The notes beneath the pieces were generated by a model that saw only the letters and a program-made list of their open reading frames with translations, was not told the origin of the DNA and ran no database searches. Positions 5,779 to 8,040 of a stretch of DNA of 8,040 nucleotides are shown one piece after another (position 1 is the stretch's first letter; each line of letters opens with the position of its first letter). Source of the DNA: an uncultured Lachnospiraceae bacterium (GTDB lineage Bacteria; Bacillota_A; Clostridia; Lachnospirales; Lachnospiraceae); assembly GCA_902783205.1 (NCBI GenBank), contig CACZQE010000332.1, positions 1-8,040 on the forward strand, read 5' to 3'. The translations under genes and the position numbers were made by a program.

Positions 5779-7320
5779 TTACAATACAGGCGAGAAGATC
5801 CTCAGGACACCCTGCAGGAGCTGGACCAGCATGCTTCTGCGGCACATGTCCTCTGTCACCTCATTGCACAGATGCAGGGTGGCGAGGAAGTCGTCCCGGA
5901 TTTCTTCTACTGCCGGATGGTCATAAATGTATACCGCATTTTCGAAATGCAGGTAAAGGCTTCTGTAATCCAGGTTAATGGTTCCGGTAACGGCATAGCG
6001 GTCGTCACATACGGCACATTTGCTGTGAACAAAGCCCGGACGGTAGCGGAAGATCCTCACCCCGCCTTCTACCAGCTGGGGATAGTAAGACTGGGTCGCC
6101 AGGAAAACCAGCTTTTTGTCGGGAATGCCCGGTGTGATGATCCTCACGTCCACTCCCTTCTTGGCTGCCAGAATCATGGCGGTGGCCATTTCGTTGTCGA
6201 TGATCAGGTAGGGCGTAAAAAAGTAAATGTACTTCTCCGCACTGTTGATCAGATTTAAATAAATACTCTCCCCCACCTTTTCCCGCTGAATGGGGTTATC
6301 GGAGAAGGGAAGTATGAAACCGTCTCCTTCCGCCTCCTTTTGCAGGGGCACAGGGGGATAGTCCCCGTAAGACAGCTTGTCTTTTGATATTCCGTTCCAC
6401 ATCCGCAGGAACATAATGGTCATATTGTGGACCGCGTCGCCGCGGATGCAGATCCCGTTATCTTTCCAGTATCCGAATCTCTGGTTTTCATTGATATATT
6501 CATCCGCCAGATTGATTCCGCCGGTAAAGCCCACAGCCCCGTCTATGATCAGAAGCTTTCTGTGATCCCGGTTATTGTAGGCCGTGGAAATTACGGGAAT
6601 ATAGGGATTGAAAAGTTCACATTTGATTCCTTTTTCACGAAGGGACTTCATGTAACGCATGGGAAGGTTGAAAATAGTTCCCACGTCATCATAAATAATG
6701 CGGACATCCAGTCCCTGGGCGGCTTTTTCCTCCAGAACGGACAGGATGCTGTTCCACATGACGCCTTCCTCAATGATAAAGTACTCCAGGAAAATGTAAG
6801 ACCTGGCCTTTTTCAGTTCTTCCAGCATGACCGGGAAGCACAATTCCCCCGAGGGGAAATAGCCTGCATCCGAGTACCTGCAGGCGGGGAAACCCGACTG
6901 GGTCTCTATGTAATAGAGCTGGGTTGCCGCCTGTGGATTTGTATCCGTCAGTTTTTTATAGACGGCGAAATCCAGAGGAAGATGCCTTGCGCTCTCAATC
7001 TGGGTTCCCTGCAGCCGTTTGCGCATCCGGATGATGGGCTGTTTATTACCCGTATACAGGTAAAGCAGGGTCCCGAACAGAGGGAAAAGGAGTATGATGC
7101 TGACCCAGGCCAGCTTTACCGCAGGGTTGTCCTTCCTGTTCATGATAAAAAGCACCAGGAGGACACTGAGGATCCTGGCCGCAGCAGCCAGTCCGTCCCT
7201 GACCATCTCGCTGTAGGAGACGACCCTTAGAAAGACAAATGCGATCCACAGAATCTGCAGGAGGATAAGAAGTGTGACTACAAAAACTCTCTGTGTAAAG
7301 AACTTTAACAGCTTTTTCAC
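5779..7320 (-). CDS. cls: Cardiolipin synthase (phospholipase D family)
   Basis: Cls joins two phosphatidylglycerol molecules into cardiolipin and glycerol at the membrane. The 513-aa product has a hydrophobic N-terminus with two or three membrane segments (about 11-31, 44-60 and 68-90). The last two form the PLD-nuclease N-terminal (PLDc_N) region, with NRKDNPAVKLAWVSIILLFP. Two catalytic HKD motifs follow: H253-R-K255...D260 in DHRKLLIIDGAVGFTGGIN, and H432-S-K434...D439 in FVHSKCAVCDDRYAVTGTIN. Both are intact, so the enzyme should be active. The start codon is GTG (7318-7320), preceded by a strong G-rich ribosome site, GGGGGGAG, in the 19-nt gap after addA. A PLD-family phosphatidyltransferase using another alcohol cannot be excluded, but length and topology fit bacterial Cls. 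Confidence 0.93.
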   Translation of the reverse strand: MKKLLKFFTQRVFVVTLLILLQILWIAFVFLRVVSYSEMVRDGLAAAARILSVLLVLFIMNRKDNPAVKLAWVSIILLFPLFGTLLYLYTGNKQPIIRMRKRLQGTQIESARHLPLDFAVYKKLTDTNPQAATQLYYIETQSGFPACRYSDAGYFPSGELCFPVMLEELKKARSYIFLEYFIIEEGVMWNSILSVLEEKAAQGLDVRIIYDDVGTIFNLPMRYMKSLREKGIKCELFNPYIPVISTAYNNRDHRKLLIIDGAVGFTGGINLADEYINENQRFGYWKDNGICIRGDAVHNMTIMFLRMWNGISKDKLSYGDYPPVPLQKEAEGDGFILPFSDNPIQREKVGESIYLNLINSAEKYIYFFTPYLIIDNEMATAMILAAKKGVDVRIITPGIPDKKLVFLATQSYYPQLVEGGVRIFRYRPGFVHSKCAVCDDRYAVTGTINLDYRSLYLHFENAVYIYDHPAVEEIRDDFLATLHLCNEVTEDMCRRSMLVQLLQGVLRIFSPVL

Positions 7321-7339
7321 TTCTCTCCCCCCTTTCCCT

Positions 7340-8040
7340 TTACAGTTCCACCGGAATGAAATGTCCCAGCGACGTGGAATACAGGTCGATCCTTGTCACA
7401 GGCAGGCCTGTAATAGCTGAAAGCGCTATTTCATAATATAGCATCTGCTTCCTGTAGCGGTCAAGGAGCAGGCCCTCGTCACCCGGTTCCACCATATCAG
7501 TCTTGTAATCCAGCAGCCAGAGTCCCTCTTCCGTCCTGCAGTAAAGGTCCACGATTCCCTGGATGATCACAGGTTCACTGCTGTCTGTCCCCTCATAGAC
7601 CTCCCCGGCAGGGACTGCTATGGTAAAAGGTGTTTCTTTATATACCCTTCCCAGGGCAGACAGGCGGCGGATTTCCTCCCCTTCCGGTGAAAAGAGAAAT
7701 CCTGCGGCACATTTTTCCAGATAAGACCGGTTAAGCTTTCCGATCTGTTTCCATTGATCTGTCAATTCCGCCAGGGCAGAGACAAGATCCTGCCTGTCAT
7801 GAATCTTCTCAAAGGGCAGAAGTTCCATGGCCTGATGGACCAGGGTTCCCCGCATGGCGCCGGACAGCCTGAAAGCTGTTTCGTCTTCGTCGGAAGCTTT
7901 TAAAAATGCGGGGAGCTCAATCTCTGTCTCCTCAACATCTGCCAGAAGAGATTCCCGGGGAGTTTCCTCCGGCAGAGGAATCCCGGACAGGCGTTTAAGC
8001 TCCGAGACAGAATATTTACGCTTCCACTCTGTCATTTCCC
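7340..8040 (-). CDS. addA: ATP-dependent helicase/nuclease AddA, C-terminal part
   Basis: AddA is the helicase-nuclease subunit of AddAB, which resects double-strand breaks and stops at Chi to feed RecA. Only the last 232 codons are here; the reading frame stays open through the right edge, and the helicase domains lie outside. The visible part begins with KYSVSELKR, the usual link into the nuclease domain. It then shows RGTLVHQAME (about residue 63), QGIVDLYCRTEEGLWLLDYKTD (about 160-181) with the metal-binding aspartates and the DYKTD lysine of RecB-family nucleases, and RYRKQMLYYEIAL (about 195). The catalytic residues are intact. It is followed after 19 nt by cls on the same strand. The product of the C-terminal domain is clear; calling it AddA instead of another RecB-like fusion rests on motif style. 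Confidence 0.9.
   Translation of the reverse strand, partial: EMTEWKRKYSVSELKRLSGIPLPEETPRESLLADVEETEIELPAFLKASDEDETAFRLSGAMRGTLVHQAMELLPFEKIHDRQDLVSALAELTDQWKQIGKLNRSYLEKCAAGFLFSPEGEEIRRLSALGRVYKETPFTIAVPAGEVYEGTDSSEPVIIQGIVDLYCRTEEGLWLLDYKTDMVEPGDEGLLLDRYRKQMLYYEIALSAITGLPVTRIDLYSTSLGHFIPVEL

Noticed and set aside
5750..5845. N-terminal extension of the methyltransferase to an upstream in-frame start
   Set aside because: The extra 32 residues (MPQKHAGPAPAGCPEDLL...) have no family character, overlap the 3' end of cls out of frame and lack a ribosome site, whereas ATG 5749 has AAGGAG at 9 nt.

Overview
The window is a dense stretch of ordinary bacterial chromosome, most likely from a Gram-positive Firmicute of the class Clostridia, possibly Lachnospiraceae-like. 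The evidence is an AddA-type helicase-nuclease, a Bacillus-type LexA operator on recA, strong AGGAGG ribosome binding sites, and thyA, folA and the unimodular queF packed together. The family-level placement is inference. Apart from one small gene, everything is on the minus strand. I see no mobile element, CRISPR array, rRNA or tRNA gene.

Right-hand block (about 8040 down to 4120, minus strand): the C-terminal nuclease domain of addA (cut by the window edge), a cardiolipin synthase (cls), a class I SAM-dependent methyltransferase of unknown substrate, and the redox chaperone Hsp33 (hslO). Junctions are 19 nt, 29 nt and an 8-nt overlap, so this looks like one transcription unit. It mixes DNA break repair, membrane lipid synthesis and oxidative-stress protection.

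Middle (3687-4140): a short intergenic region with two overlapping divergent promoters. One faces left into thyA. The other faces right into a monocistronic plus-strand gene for an 88-residue single-pass membrane protein that I do not recognise. That gene has a good promoter, a perfect Shine-Dalgarno and a hairpin just past its stop. The hairpin also contains the stop codon of the convergent hslO.

Left-hand block (3686 down to 1, minus strand): thyA, folA and queF follow closely, then recA and recX (cut by the window edge). ThyA makes dTMP and releases dihydrofolate, which FolA recycles. The folA Shine-Dalgarno contains the thyA stop, and folA and queF overlap by ATGA, indicating translational coupling. 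QueF makes the queuosine precursor preQ1. recA has its own promoter, with a canonical LexA box upstream and a second, imperfect box over the -35, so recA-recX is an SOS-controlled unit. RecX, the RecA modulator, follows after 12 nt.

Most genes are housekeeping. The best candidate for something undescribed is the small membrane protein gene. Lesser points are the doubled LexA operator and substitutions at usually conserved positions in RecA loop L1, DHFR and thymidylate synthase.
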